Counted from the first letter of the stretch, positions 1-9,114 are shown. The stretch is 47,789 bases of DNA from Psychrobium sp. (GCA_013214905.1 JABSRV010000010.1:1-47789); one strand, 5' to 3'. Notes: a model not told the origin generated them from the sequence alone. A program made the numbers and translations.

Positions 1-600
1 TTCAGACGGTAAAAGGAAAGCCTACAGGCATTGCATTTGTAGACTCTACAAGCCTAAAAGTTTGCCACAATATCCGTATTCCACGCAATAAGGTCTTTGA
101 TGGTGTTGCCAAACGCGGGAAGGGAACAATGGGCTGGTTTTACGGTTTCAAGCTACATTTATTGATTAACCATATATAGGGGAAATTATTTCTCTGAAGA
201 TAACACCAGGTAATACAAACGATAGAACGCCTATTCCAGAGTTATGTAAAAACTTGTACGGAAAGCTTTATGCGGACAAAGGATATATCGGTAAAAAGCT
301 TAATGAGAAGTTAGCGGCGCATGACGTTGATTTAGTCACTACCGTTCGTAAAAACATGAAAGCTAAGGCAATGTCAGTATTTGATAGGGCTATGTTATCA
401 AAGAGATACATTATTGAAACGATAAATGATCAACTTAAAAATATTTCACAAATAGAGCATAGTCGACATCGTAGTGAGGCAGGTTTTATGTTGAATGTCA
501 TTTCAGGCATAGTGGCTTATTGCTTAAAAAAACAAAAGCCACGTATTAAGTTATCACCGAGTGAATTTGGATTAATGTCGATCTAGAAAAAGAGTCTTCT
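1..600 (+). mobile_element. Remnant of an IS982-family insertion sequence, left end outside the window
   Basis: The 3' part of an IS982-type element is recognised from its transposase (next entry). The element runs off the left edge of the window, so its terminal inverted repeats cannot be paired; the right end is placed only approximately, just after the transposase stop at 586, and could reach about position 650. It borders an AT-rich biosynthetic region, which fits insertion-sequence activity near a transferred cluster, but this is inference. Confidence 0.6.
3..586 (+). pseudogene. IS982-family transposase, 5'-truncated by the window and frameshifted
   Basis: Reading from base 3, the frame gives a DDE-transposase segment with FVDSTSLKVCHN, RGKGTMGWFYGFKLHL and then a TAG stop at 177-179. 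The homologous sequence resumes in another frame at 182 (GEIISLKITPGNTNDR) and continues to 586 with YADKGYIGKKL and ETINDQLKNISQIEHSRHRS, all typical of IS982 transposases. The frame change in the run around 177-182 breaks the gene, so it is most likely inactive unless programmed frameshifting occurs, for which I see no slippery site. The second piece alone is a 110-codon ORF starting at 254, an internal methionine rather than a real start. Confidence 0.85.
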
Positions 601-732
601 TAAGCAGATCTCAGGTTACTTAATTGGCTACTGACTTGTTGTGTTGTGTTATGTTTTGCATAGGGTTTCCTTTATTTTATGAGTATTGGATTTAATGGTT
701 TTTATTTCCACCAAAGAAGTGTTTTATTTATA

Positions 733-761
733 TTGACAATTGATTTATAAACGAATAATCT
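733..761 (+). promoter_or_regulatory. Candidate sigma70 promoter for the first biosynthetic operon
   Basis: A perfect TTGACA lies at 733-738. A -10-like AATAAT at 754-759 (15-bp spacing) or TAATCT at 756-761 (17-bp spacing) follows. It sits in the 246-bp AT-rich gap between the transposase remnant and the first gene at 833, where a promoter is needed. The rest of the gap holds no gene I can support. Confidence 0.4.
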
Positions 762-832
762 TATTTCGCGTTTACTTTACAGGCTATGTAAGGTGTTAAA
801 ATAATGAACAGATGGAAAAGGATTAATGTTCA

Positions 833-1975
833 ATGGAAATTTATCAAGATAGTGTTCTAGAATCAAAAACCGCCATAAAAGAAACTTATTTTCAATATCG
901 CCTAAAACAGAGAGAGGCGTTACTTGGATTAAGTGAAAATGTAAGAGTAGCCCTCACTCGTAAAGAATTGTATACAAGGTTGGAAAAAGGGATAGGGCAT
1001 ACTCCTATTCAAAAAATTTCATTACCGAATAACAACGTGCTTATTCAAAAATTCGAGACCAGTAATCCTACCGAAACCCATTATGATAGATGTTATATCA
1101 GGTTAATAAAACTGCTGGAGGAGAACGGCTCTATTTCTCCTGGTGACATTTTACTGGAGACAACATCAGGAAGTGCAGGCGTATCTTTTGCGTGGATATG
1201 TAAACTTCTTGGATATGAAGCTATTGTTTTTATGCCAAGCTTTGTGCCTGAACCTCGAATTCTTGAAGTATCTAACTTAGCATCAGCAGTACATCTAAAC
1301 GAAAATAAAGAAGAATATTTATTAGCTTGCGCTAGGGATATGGTTAATTACTATCGTTCTAACAAAAAAGAAGCCACATCTCAGGGCAAAAAAATATACA
1401 TGCCTAATCATTCTCAACATGATTATACACCAGAAACGTTTAGCACCATTGCCGATGAGTTAAAGCAAGATTTAGGCGAATTAAATGTCGATTACTTTAT
1501 TGGTGGTATAGGTAATGGTAGTACCCTTTTAGGTATAGGTCAGAGGTTTAAAGAAATCTATCCTGAGGCAAAAGTATTGGCTTTTGAACCAATGACAGCA
1601 TGCCCGTATTATCTTCGCCATCAAAAAAAGTGGGGGAAGTATGCACCTATATTAATTGCTGATTCAGATATACCTGAAAAATTTTCATTCCACCAAATGC
1701 CGGGAACAGGAAGTTTTGGGAATGTTGACTTTCCATTTATAAACAAAGCGATAGCAACGGGAGTTATTGATGACATTTTACCTGTTCCAGATGCAAAAAT
1801 TATTGCTAATGCCACTTATAATGACGACTTGTCACAGCAAGATAAACAAGGGAATACGTCAATTGTCGCACGATATATTGCGGAAGAGTTAGCCAAAGGG
1901 ATTTCTGGAAAAATCATATTTACCTTAGTATATGACAAAGCTGATCGTTATGGAAAACCGAGATACCTGAAATAA
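833..1975 (+). CDS. Cysteine-synthase-like fold type II PLP-family protein lacking the usual PLP lysine
   Basis: This 380-residue protein has the cysteine synthase / cystathionine beta-synthase fold signatures: the asparagine-loop equivalent TSGSAG at residues 111-116 and the glycine-rich phosphate loop GGIGNGS at 224-230. The segment aligning with NPGGSVKDR of CysK reads NPTETHYDR (78-86), so the lysine that forms the internal aldimine is replaced by Tyr84. It may therefore not be a conventional PLP enzyme, may use another lysine, or may belong to a divergent subfamily with a different chemistry. The start ATG follows an AAAAGGA at 816-822 at suitable spacing. It heads the operon and sits 38 bp before a free-standing A-T NRPS gene, so a role in making or modifying that protein's amino acid is plausible but unproven. 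Confidence 0.75.
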   Translation: MEIYQDSVLESKTAIKETYFQYRLKQREALLGLSENVRVALTRKELYTRLEKGIGHTPIQKISLPNNNVLIQKFETSNPTETHYDRCYIRLIKLLEENGSISPGDILLETTSGSAGVSFAWICKLLGYEAIVFMPSFVPEPRILEVSNLASAVHLNENKEEYLLACARDMVNYYRSNKKEATSQGKKIYMPNHSQHDYTPETFSTIADELKQDLGELNVDYFIGGIGNGSTLLGIGQRFKEIYPEAKVLAFEPMTACPYYLRHQKKWGKYAPILIADSDIPEKFSFHQMPGTGSFGNVDFPFINKAIATGVIDDILPVPDAKIIANATYNDDLSQQDKQGNTSIVARYIAEELAKGISGKIIFTLVYDKADRYGKPRYLK

Positions 1976-2013
1976 TTATTTAACAATTTTTTGATGTTTT
2001 AAGGTTCTACAAA

Positions 2014-3912
2014 ATGAAAATGAATACTGCTTTGGAAAATACGATACTCTTGCATCATTATTTTGAGAAAAATGCAAAGTCAAACCCTGATAATTTAGCT
2101 GTTTCTGATGAATATATAACTCTTTCTTACAAGCAATTGAATAAGAGGGCTAATCAGTTAGCTCGGCTCTTGGTCAGTGAAGGCGTAGATGTCGGAGATC
2201 ATGTTGCTATATTACTCAACAGAACAGCTGATATTATTGTTAGTATGTTGGCAATATTAAAGGCTGGTGGAGCAATAGTCGCCATCGATCCTAAGTACCC
2301 TACCGACCTTGTTAACTATATGCTCGTTGATAGTGAAGCCAAGGTTGTATTATCTTCGACAAAAGTAAAAGATAAGTTTCAGTCAGCAATTGGCGACTTA
2401 GTCTTATGCCTCGATGAAGAATCCACCTTTAAAAAGTTGGCTAAATTACCTGACAATAACTCAATCGAGTTGTCAGGGCCGTTTACTGGCGATGAATTAG
2501 TTTATGTTGTATATACATCAGGCTCTACAGGCAAGCCTAAAGGTGTAAAACTTCCCCATAAATCTATTGTTAATGTATTAGCTGATCAATCGAGAGGTTT
2601 TGATGTTTTAGCATTGCCTCTGAGGTCGTTACAGTATTCCTCCATCAGTTTTGATGTTGCATTCCATGAAATAATTACAGCACTTTATACTGGTGGTAGT
2701 TTATATATTGTAAATGAGGACATGCGAACTGATTTTACTTCATTACTTGAATTCATTTGTAAAAATCGCATCGAGCGAATATTTATGCCTAATCCTGTAT
2801 TACAGGCCTTGGCATTTGCAGCAATTGAAAGTGGCATAAGCCAAGATTTATCATTGAAAGTGATTGTACAATCGGGGGAGCAACTTCGTATGTCGCCTGA
2901 GCTAACATCATTTTTAATGACTACTAATTGCCAACTGATTAATCAATACGGACCGGCAGAAGCCCATGTGGTCTGTTATTACATTAGTGATGAACCTTAT
3001 GATAAGTGGCCTGAATTTCCTCCTATTGGCTCTCATATTATAAAGAATACAAAACTGTATGTACTTGATGGGAATTTAAATGAAGTTGAAAACGGTGAAG
3101 TAGGCGAGTTATTCATTGCTGGTATTGGTCTGGCTAATGGTTACCAAAATAAAACGGAAAAGACCCAATCGCATTTTATTTCGAATCCTTTTTCATTTGA
3201 AGAAAAGTATAACCGACTTTACAAAACAGGCGACCTTGTAATACAAAAAAATAACGGCGTTATAGAGTATGCTGGCCGTTCTGATCATCAAGTCAAGATC
3301 AGAGGGTTTAGAATCGAGCTGTCTGCTATTGAGTCTGTATTATTAAGTTTTAGCTGTGTAAAAAGTACGGTAGTTAGTGCGGTAAAATTACATGAAGGTC
3401 AATCGGAAAAATCTCTAGTCGCTCATGTGGTTACCCATATTCCTGAGCAATCTCTACCCCATGATGAAAATGAATTAATTCATTTATTTAAATCTGCACT
3501 CGGTGAACGTTTACCTGACTTTATGATGCCCAATATCTTTATTTTTATTGACGCGTTACCACTGTCAAATAATGGAAAGGTGAACCGTAAAGCTTTGTCT
3601 ATGCCAACGATGGAGCATCTACTTAGCTCTAATTTTATACCAAGTAATGGTCAATTAGAACAAGAGCTTTTAACTTGCTATGAGACGCTCCTTAGACTTA
3701 AGGAAATAGGTGTTGGCTTGAATTTTCTGGAGCTAGGAGGAAGCTCTTTAAATGCTATGAGGTTAAATAGAACAATAGAAAAGACCTTCAAGTGCAGGGT
3801 TGGGATCCAAGACATAATGACCTTATCTATTCGAGAACTTGCCTTATTGATCAACAATAAAATTGAACAATGTCCAGCACAATCTGAAAAAATCGCTCTC
3901 GAGAAGGTCTAA
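2014..3912 (+). CDS. Free-standing NRPS adenylation-thiolation (A-T) didomain protein
   Basis: The 632-residue protein activates an amino acid as the adenylate and loads it on its own carrier domain. The A domain (about 20-530) shows core motifs YTSGSTGKPKG (A3), FDVAFHEI (A4), NQYGPAEAHV (A5), YKTGDLV (A7), GRSDHQVKIRGFR (A8) and NNGKVNRK (A10). The T domain (about 545-620) has LGGSSL with Ser578 as the phosphopantetheine site. There is no C domain. Aligning by eye to GrsA, I read the pocket as D-V-H-F-V-S-Q-V-V-K; this shares several positions with proline codes (D-V-Q-F-I-A-H-V-V-K), but I would not assign the substrate. It could load the amine used by one of the orphan terminal C domains in the window, or act as a starter. 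The next gene begins 1 bp after its stop. Confidence 0.92.
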   Translation: MKMNTALENTILLHHYFEKNAKSNPDNLAVSDEYITLSYKQLNKRANQLARLLVSEGVDVGDHVAILLNRTADIIVSMLAILKAGGAIVAIDPKYPTDLVNYMLVDSEAKVVLSSTKVKDKFQSAIGDLVLCLDEESTFKKLAKLPDNNSIELSGPFTGDELVYVVYTSGSTGKPKGVKLPHKSIVNVLADQSRGFDVLALPLRSLQYSSISFDVAFHEIITALYTGGSLYIVNEDMRTDFTSLLEFICKNRIERIFMPNPVLQALAFAAIESGISQDLSLKVIVQSGEQLRMSPELTSFLMTTNCQLINQYGPAEAHVVCYYISDEPYDKWPEFPPIGSHIIKNTKLYVLDGNLNEVENGEVGELFIAGIGLANGYQNKTEKTQSHFISNPFSFEEKYNRLYKTGDLVIQKNNGVIEYAGRSDHQVKIRGFRIELSAIESVLLSFSCVKSTVVSAVKLHEGQSEKSLVAHVVTHIPEQSLPHDENELIHLFKSALGERLPDFMMPNIFIFIDALPLSNNGKVNRKALSMPTMEHLLSSNFIPSNGQLEQELLTCYETLLRLKEIGVGLNFLELGGSSLNAMRLNRTIEKTFKCRVGIQDIMTLSIRELALLINNKIEQCPAQSEKIALEKV

Positions 3913-3913
3913 C

Positions 3914-4627
3914 ATGACAGATTTAGCAGAGCGGTATCAAACGATTAAAGCAATAATTGAAAGTGCATCTAAGTCTTTTAATAGACCGTTATTACTTGCT
4001 GTTAGTAAGGTTCAACCAATTAAAAAAATGGAGTTTTTACACGAATTTGGTATTAATGATTTTGGTGAAAGTTACCTTCAAGAAGCCTTAATTAAAATAG
4101 AACATTTTAAGAATAAACCGATAAATTGGCACTTTATTGGTCCTATTCAATCCAATAAAACGCGTTTGATCGCCGAAAATTTTGACTGGGTGCATAGTGT
4201 TTGTTCTGTGAAAGTTGCAAAACGCTTAAGTGCTCAGCGACCTGAGTCAATGCCGTCATTAAACATATGTTTGCAGGTTAATATTGATAACGAATCAACA
4301 AAAGCAGGAAAATTACCTGAGGAAGTAAGCTTATTTTTTGATGAAATTAAGGCACTGCCTAATCTGTCTATTAGAGGTTTGATGTGTTTACCTAAAAAAC
4401 GAGAAAATATTGTCGATACATGCGAGAGCTTTAATCGTTTAGCCAAGCTGAAAAATAGCCTATGCGATAAAATGGATACACTTTCAATGGGCATGTCTTC
4501 AGATCTGGAATATGCTATATCGGAAGGTTCAACAATTGTCCGTGTAGGTACCGCTTTATTTGGTACTAGGGGCGATATTGTACCATCAGAATTTAAAGTG
4601 GATGGGTTGAATAATAATGGTTACTAG
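3914..4627 (+). CDS. YggS/PLPBP-family PLP-binding protein
   Basis: Starting at the ATG one base after the upstream stop, this encodes 237 residues of a single-domain alanine-racemase-type barrel. LLAVSKVQP gives Lys32 as the PLP lysine; NDFGESYLQEA, WHFIGPIQSNK, and the C-terminal MGMSSDLEYAI and STIVRVGTALFG are YggS hallmarks. The family handles PLP homeostasis and is not an established racemase, because it lacks the second domain of alanine racemase. Housekeeping yggS is normally near cell-wall or proline genes, so a copy inside an NRPS operon is unusual. It may support the PLP-fold protein at 833 or another PLP step. The longer reading from 3863 overlaps the NRPS gene and is rejected. 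Confidence 0.9.
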   Translation: MTDLAERYQTIKAIIESASKSFNRPLLLAVSKVQPIKKMEFLHEFGINDFGESYLQEALIKIEHFKNKPINWHFIGPIQSNKTRLIAENFDWVHSVCSVKVAKRLSAQRPESMPSLNICLQVNIDNESTKAGKLPEEVSLFFDEIKALPNLSIRGLMCLPKKRENIVDTCESFNRLAKLKNSLCDKMDTLSMGMSSDLEYAISEGSTIVRVGTALFGTRGDIVPSEFKVDGLNNNGY

Positions 4628-5798
4628 AAAAGTTGTAATAACAGGGATGGGAATGACGTCTGCTTTAGGTAATGGAGTCGGAGAGTGTTGGAGTAATTTG
4701 GTAACCGGAAAAAATGGTATCGAGACTATAGAAAGGTTCAAGGTGATTAATAGCATAGTCACTTTTGCAGGTACTAACCCAAAAAATGACGTATGCAAGT
4801 ATCCTAGAGATATTATTGTTAAAATGATGCATGAAGTTATTCAAGAAGCTACTGCCGATGAAAAACTTGAATTTGACGAAATGTACTATAGCTTAACTAA
4901 TGGGATATATGACTGGCCTATTAGGTTAAGAAATTTAGAACAGAAAGTGAAAGAAGATCCTTTTCAAAAGTACTTTCTTGAAAGTGAATTTGCCGATCAA
5001 TTAAGGCAGGAATATAACGTGAATTCAATGCCCACATTTGTGTCGAATGCGTGTGCTGCATCAGCAAAAGCAATTCAGCTAAGCTATCGAAGAATAAAAG
5101 AAGGTCATGCATCGCGTATTCTTGTTGCCGCCTCAGATTGTTGTGTTGCGGGTGAAACAATTGCCCTTTTTGGCCGGCTTTCTGCTCTATCGACTAAAAA
5201 TGCAACATTTACATCTGCGTCCAGCCCATTTAGTGAGCAACGGGATGGGTTTGTGATTGGGGAAGGTGCAGCCTCTTTAATTTTGGAAGACGAAGAACTT
5301 GCTAAATCTCGTGGCGCAACCATTTATGGTTATGTTTTGGGAACTGGAAATACGACAGATAATTATCATAAAACCAAGGGAGATCCTGAAGCGAAGAAAA
5401 TAGTTAATTGTATGAAGAGTGCTCTCGATGATGCCCAAATAAAATTTTCTGACTTAAGTTGTATCCATGCACATGGGACTAGTACTGTGGAAAATGACAA
5501 GATGGAAGTAAAAGCAATTGAACAGTTAGCTGTTGGACATCCTATTAAAGTCACTTCTGTTAAATCTATGATAGGTCACTCACTTTATGCTGCGGGTGTC
5601 ATTAATGCTGTATGTGCACTGCAAAGTATTAATACAGATTTAATTCCTCCCACCATAAACTTTAACGAAAATAGAGATATAGAAAATATCGATATTGTGA
5701 CTGAAAAGGCTATTAATTGGCAGAATTCGATAGTGATGTCAAATTCTTTCGGGTTTGGTGGGCAGAATGTTTCCTTAATATTTGCTAAGGCACGCTAA
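4617..5798 (+). CDS. Beta-ketoacyl-ACP synthase (FabF/KS-alpha type), intact catalytic triad
   Basis: A discrete 393-residue ketosynthase of the FabF class. The nucleophile is Cys146 in SNACAAS; the two histidines are His286 (HAHGTST) and His321 (KSMIGHS); the C-terminal SNSFGFGGQN motif is present. It should perform decarboxylative Claisen condensation on ACP-bound substrates in the cytoplasm. Its start overlaps the yggS-like gene by 11 bp. Downstream in the same operon are an ACP (9115) and a KS-like protein without catalytic residues (9503), which resembles the KS-alpha / chain-length-factor arrangement of type II systems. Whether it extends the salicyl starter or makes an independent acyl chain cannot be told from sequence. 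Confidence 0.9.
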   Translation: MVTRKVVITGMGMTSALGNGVGECWSNLVTGKNGIETIERFKVINSIVTFAGTNPKNDVCKYPRDIIVKMMHEVIQEATADEKLEFDEMYYSLTNGIYDWPIRLRNLEQKVKEDPFQKYFLESEFADQLRQEYNVNSMPTFVSNACAASAKAIQLSYRRIKEGHASRILVAASDCCVAGETIALFGRLSALSTKNATFTSASSPFSEQRDGFVIGEGAASLILEDEELAKSRGATIYGYVLGTGNTTDNYHKTKGDPEAKKIVNCMKSALDDAQIKFSDLSCIHAHGTSTVENDKMEVKAIEQLAVGHPIKVTSVKSMIGHSLYAAGVINAVCALQSINTDLIPPTINFNENRDIENIDIVTEKAINWQNSIVMSNSFGFGGQNVSLIFAKAR

Positions 5799-5826
5799 AA
5801 ATTTAATTTTACTAAGGAAGGTTCTT

Positions 5827-7449
5827 ATGAAGTCAAGTTTTCCAAACAATATTGCTCAAAAGTATATCTCTTTGGGCTATTGGAAGAAAAAAACTCTACC
5901 TGAAAGCTTGTGCGAGTGGGCTGCTCAGCATAAAGATAGAGTAGCACTAGTCGATGGCTCAAAATCATTAAGTTATGAAGCATTGGAAATCCAATCTAAA
6001 AAATTAGCCTATTCCTTTGTTAATGCAGGCCTTAAACCTGATGATAGAGTTGTTGTTCAGCTTGCTAACTCTAATGAATTTATTATCGTTTTATTTGCAT
6101 TAATGAATGCGGGAGTTTTGCCTATACTTGCTTTGCCATTACATAGGTTTAATGAAATTGATGATATAATAAAAGTATCAGGTGCTGTGGGTTATATCTC
6201 TCAATCAAGGTTTGGCGGGTTTGATTATAATAAACTGGCTAAAGACCTAAAGAAGAATAATAAAACATTAGAAAAAATATTTTTCACAACATCAAATAGT
6301 GATTTTCAAGCACTTGATTCACTTGATAATAGGCTAACAAAGCTACCAACTATTGTTTTTGATGAGATAGCACTTTTTCTTTTATCAGGAGGAACTACTA
6401 GCTCCCCAAAACTCATTCCTCGAACACATACCGATTACTTATATAATCTTGAAACAATGGCCACAAAATGTGGTATGGATGAAAATTCAAAATTTCTTGC
6501 TGCAATCCCTGTATCTCATAATTTTGCGTTGGCCTGCCCAGGTGCCTTGGGAGTATTAGCTTCTGGTGGAACTGTTGTCTTTGAAAAACATCCTGATCCA
6601 CTTGAAATATTGGAAAAAATTGATACTCACCAAATTACGCATCTTGCCTTAGTACCGATTTTAGCTGATCTTATTTGTATTGCGGCAAATGAAATAGACG
6701 AATTTGATTTAAGTAGCTTAGAACTTGTTCAAGTGGGAGGAGCACGGTTTACAGCGGAATCAGCTAAAAGGCTTCTGGTTTCAATTGGTTGTAATTTGCA
6801 ACAGGTTTTTGGCATGGCAGAAGGATTACTTTGCTGCACATTGCTTGATGACGATGATGAAATAAAAATAACTTCGCAAGGGAGGCCTATTTCACCCCAT
6901 GATGAAATCCTTATTCTTCAAGCTAATGGACTGCCGGTTAAAGAAGGTGAAGTTGGTGAACTTTATACTCGCGGGCCCTATACACTGAGGGCATATTTTA
7001 ATGCAGGGCATCATAATGAAACTGCTTTTACAGATCAGGGATTTTATCGAACAGGTGATTTGGTAAAATGCACATTTGAAGGAAACCTTATTGTTGCAGG
7101 TCGGGTAAAGGAATTAATTAATCGTGGTGGTGAAAAATTTTCACCACTTGATGTAGAGAATCACTTGATCCAACATGATCACATTATGGAAAATATATTA
7201 GTTTCTGTGCCTGACGATACCTTAGGCGAACGAACTATATTATTCGTGAAAGTCGATAATTGTGATATTAATCGAGCCGACGTTATTTCCTTTCTTAAAG
7301 GCAAGGATGTACCTGCATATAAATATCCTGATGACGTTGTAGTTTTAACACAATTACCTCTTACTAGTGTAGGTAAAATTGACAAACTAAAGCTTCTGGA
7401 AAATTACCAATATAGTAAAAGGAATAGTGACTGTGTCAACGAGTTTTAA
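5827..7449 (+). CDS. Salicylate-AMP ligase (EntE/DhbE/YbtE-type stand-alone aryl-acid adenylation enzyme)
   Basis: This 540-residue enzyme activates an aryl acid as acyl-AMP and transfers it to an aryl carrier protein. It carries the family signature HNFALACPG (231-239), the P-loop SGGTTSSPKLIPRTH, QQVFGMAEGL (325-334), YRTGDLV, NRGGEKFSP and a C-terminal SVGKIDK lysine. In DhbE numbering, Ser240 and Val337 mark 2,3-dihydroxybenzoate use, and Cys and Leu mark salicylate. Here the matching residues are Cys237 and most likely Leu335, both salicylate-like. The next gene is a salicylate synthase, which agrees. I start it at the ATG at 5827 behind AAGGAAGG rather than 5782, because the earlier start would overlap the KS gene. 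Confidence 0.92.
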   Translation: MKSSFPNNIAQKYISLGYWKKKTLPESLCEWAAQHKDRVALVDGSKSLSYEALEIQSKKLAYSFVNAGLKPDDRVVVQLANSNEFIIVLFALMNAGVLPILALPLHRFNEIDDIIKVSGAVGYISQSRFGGFDYNKLAKDLKKNNKTLEKIFFTTSNSDFQALDSLDNRLTKLPTIVFDEIALFLLSGGTTSSPKLIPRTHTDYLYNLETMATKCGMDENSKFLAAIPVSHNFALACPGALGVLASGGTVVFEKHPDPLEILEKIDTHQITHLALVPILADLICIAANEIDEFDLSSLELVQVGGARFTAESAKRLLVSIGCNLQQVFGMAEGLLCCTLLDDDDEIKITSQGRPISPHDEILILQANGLPVKEGEVGELYTRGPYTLRAYFNAGHHNETAFTDQGFYRTGDLVKCTFEGNLIVAGRVKELINRGGEKFSPLDVENHLIQHDHIMENILVSVPDDTLGERTILFVKVDNCDINRADVISFLKGKDVPAYKYPDDVVVLTQLPLTSVGKIDKLKLLENYQYSKRNSDCVNEF

Positions 7450-8785
7450 AATTGAAATGGAAAGCAGGGTAATAAAACCAATTCACTTGGCTGAGAGAAT
7501 TACGAAGTTGTTACTTTGTGGTTCAGATTTTTTTCTCTATGAAAAAGGTGAAAAATGTTTCCTAGGCCTAGGTGTTAACGCAAAAATCAGTGCAGACACC
7601 TCAGGAACCGTTATTTATTCAAGCTCCATTGACGAACAAAAATTTTCTGGAAAACGTATTTCATTACTTATTCAGGAAGCTATTGAATATATGAATGTTG
7701 ATGACTGGCGTCTTCATGGCTTGGTTTATTTTGATTTATCAATTTTAATTCATCAGTTAGATGTAAATTATAGTAACCACCAACCTGCATTTGAATTTAT
7801 TTTACCTAAAATCGATATTGAGATCAGTAAGACATTAATAACGATTAAAATAGCGGATGAAAATGAATTTGATTCATCTCAAATTAAAGAAAAAATACAG
7901 GCTCTATTAAATGATGTTACTTTTACTGAGTTAGATAAATATCAGCCTCAAAAAGACACGAGAGAGATTGATATAACGTCAGATACAAATTACCAAAAAC
8001 ATGTTAAAGATGCTGTGGAGTGTATTTCTAACAATGACTTTCTTAAGGTTATATTGTCTAGACGTGTTTATATTCCATTTAAGGTTGATCTTTTAGAAAG
8101 TTTTGGCCGTGCAAGAAAGAATAATACACCGGCTCGTTCATTTATTTATCAGTTAGATAATCGTGCAGCTTTTGGACTTAGTCCTGAAACTGTTGTAGAG
8201 GTATCAAGCGAGGGGGTTGTCAGTACGCAGCCTTTAGCAGGAACTCGTAGTTTGGGAGAAACGCCAGAAGAAGAAGCAAGGTTAAAAGCTGAATTATTGA
8301 GTGACTCTAAAGAAATTGCTGAACACGCCATATCAGTGAAATTAGCTGTGGAAGAAATGGAAAGTATATGTAATCAATCATCGGTCGCAGTTAGTGAATT
8401 TATGAATGTGAAACGCCGTGGTAGTGTACAGCATATTGCATCTCGTGTTGTTGGGCAACTTCAAGAAGAACGTTGTTCTTGGGATGCTTTAATAGCGCTT
8501 TTCCCTGCGATTACAGCTTCTGGGATATCTAAGAAAAAATCTATTCAGTATATCTATGATATGGAACCATATAATCGAGGTTTGTATAGCGGAGCGTCTA
8601 TTCTTGCAGATAGTACAGGCATGTTAGATGCAGCTTTAGTTATTCGAACTCTATTTAAAGAAGGGGATGATTATTGGTTACAAGCTGGTGCAGGCATAGT
8701 TAAAGAATCTCGATTTGAACGTGAGTTTGAAGAAACTTGTGAAAAGCTAAGTGCCATCTCAAAGTTTGTAATCGAAGCAGCATAA
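7427..8785 (+). CDS. Salicylate synthase, MbtI/Irp9 family
   Basis: This 452-residue chorismate-utilising enzyme should convert chorismate through isochorismate to salicylate plus pyruvate. It follows MbtI closely: KVILSRR with Lys207 (MbtI Lys205), NTPARSF, LSPE with Glu254 (MbtI Glu252), PLAGTRSLG, SKEIAEHAISV, RRGSVQHIASRV, FPAITASGISKK, NRGLYSGA and EREFEETCEKLS. Plain isochorismate synthases need a separate lyase; none is present and none is required for this family. It starts with GTG at 7427 behind an AAAAGG, overlapping the ligase gene by 23 bp, so the two are translationally coupled. Together they make and activate the aryl starter. Confidence 0.93.
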   Translation: MTVSTSFKIEMESRVIKPIHLAERITKLLLCGSDFFLYEKGEKCFLGLGVNAKISADTSGTVIYSSSIDEQKFSGKRISLLIQEAIEYMNVDDWRLHGLVYFDLSILIHQLDVNYSNHQPAFEFILPKIDIEISKTLITIKIADENEFDSSQIKEKIQALLNDVTFTELDKYQPQKDTREIDITSDTNYQKHVKDAVECISNNDFLKVILSRRVYIPFKVDLLESFGRARKNNTPARSFIYQLDNRAAFGLSPETVVEVSSEGVVSTQPLAGTRSLGETPEEEARLKAELLSDSKEIAEHAISVKLAVEEMESICNQSSVAVSEFMNVKRRGSVQHIASRVVGQLQEERCSWDALIALFPAITASGISKKKSIQYIYDMEPYNRGLYSGASILADSTGMLDAALVIRTLFKEGDDYWLQAGAGIVKESRFEREFEETCEKLSAISKFVIEAA

Positions 8786-8797
8786 AGGAAAAGTCTA

Positions 8798-9070
8798 ATG
8801 TCAGAACAAAACCTATCGCTACAATCGCATGGCTGTGAAAGTAGCGTATTTGAAAAACTGGAAAAAATTTGGAAAGAAGTATTGTCTATTGAGTTTATTG
8901 AACCAGAAATAGGTTTCTTTGAAGCAGGGGGGAATTCGATTTACGCAATGAAGATTTGCATAGCTATTAAAAAAGTCTTTGGTATTACTGTTAAAGCGAA
9001 CGAATTTGAGTCATCCCCCAGTTTAGTAGACTTAGTTGAAAAATTAAAACTAAAATTGAGCGATGTGTAG
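8798..9070 (+). CDS. Free-standing carrier protein (probable aryl/peptidyl carrier)
   Basis: A 90-residue single carrier domain with FFEAGGNSIYAMKI, Ser47 being the phosphopantetheine site. The GGNS type is closer to NRPS T domains than to fatty-acid ACPs. Lying 12 bp after the salicylate synthase gene, it is the natural acceptor of salicylate from the ligase at 5827. This assignment rests on position and type, not on a diagnostic residue. Confidence 0.88.
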   Translation: MSEQNLSLQSHGCESSVFEKLEKIWKEVLSIEFIEPEIGFFEAGGNSIYAMKICIAIKKVFGITVKANEFESSPSLVDLVEKLKLKLSDV

Positions 9071-9114
9071 GCACTTCACATCTACATTAAGTATGTAAAT
9101 AAAGGTAAGTTTTT

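Noticed and set aside
3914-4627. YggS-like protein considered as an amino-acid racemase giving D-residues
   Set aside because: Single-domain, 237 residues, without the second domain or catalytic Tyr of alanine racemases.
9062-9082. Small inverted repeat GATGTG / CACATC after the aryl carrier gene
   Set aside because: Only a 6-bp stem with no T-run, and it overlaps the stop codon; not enough for a terminator.
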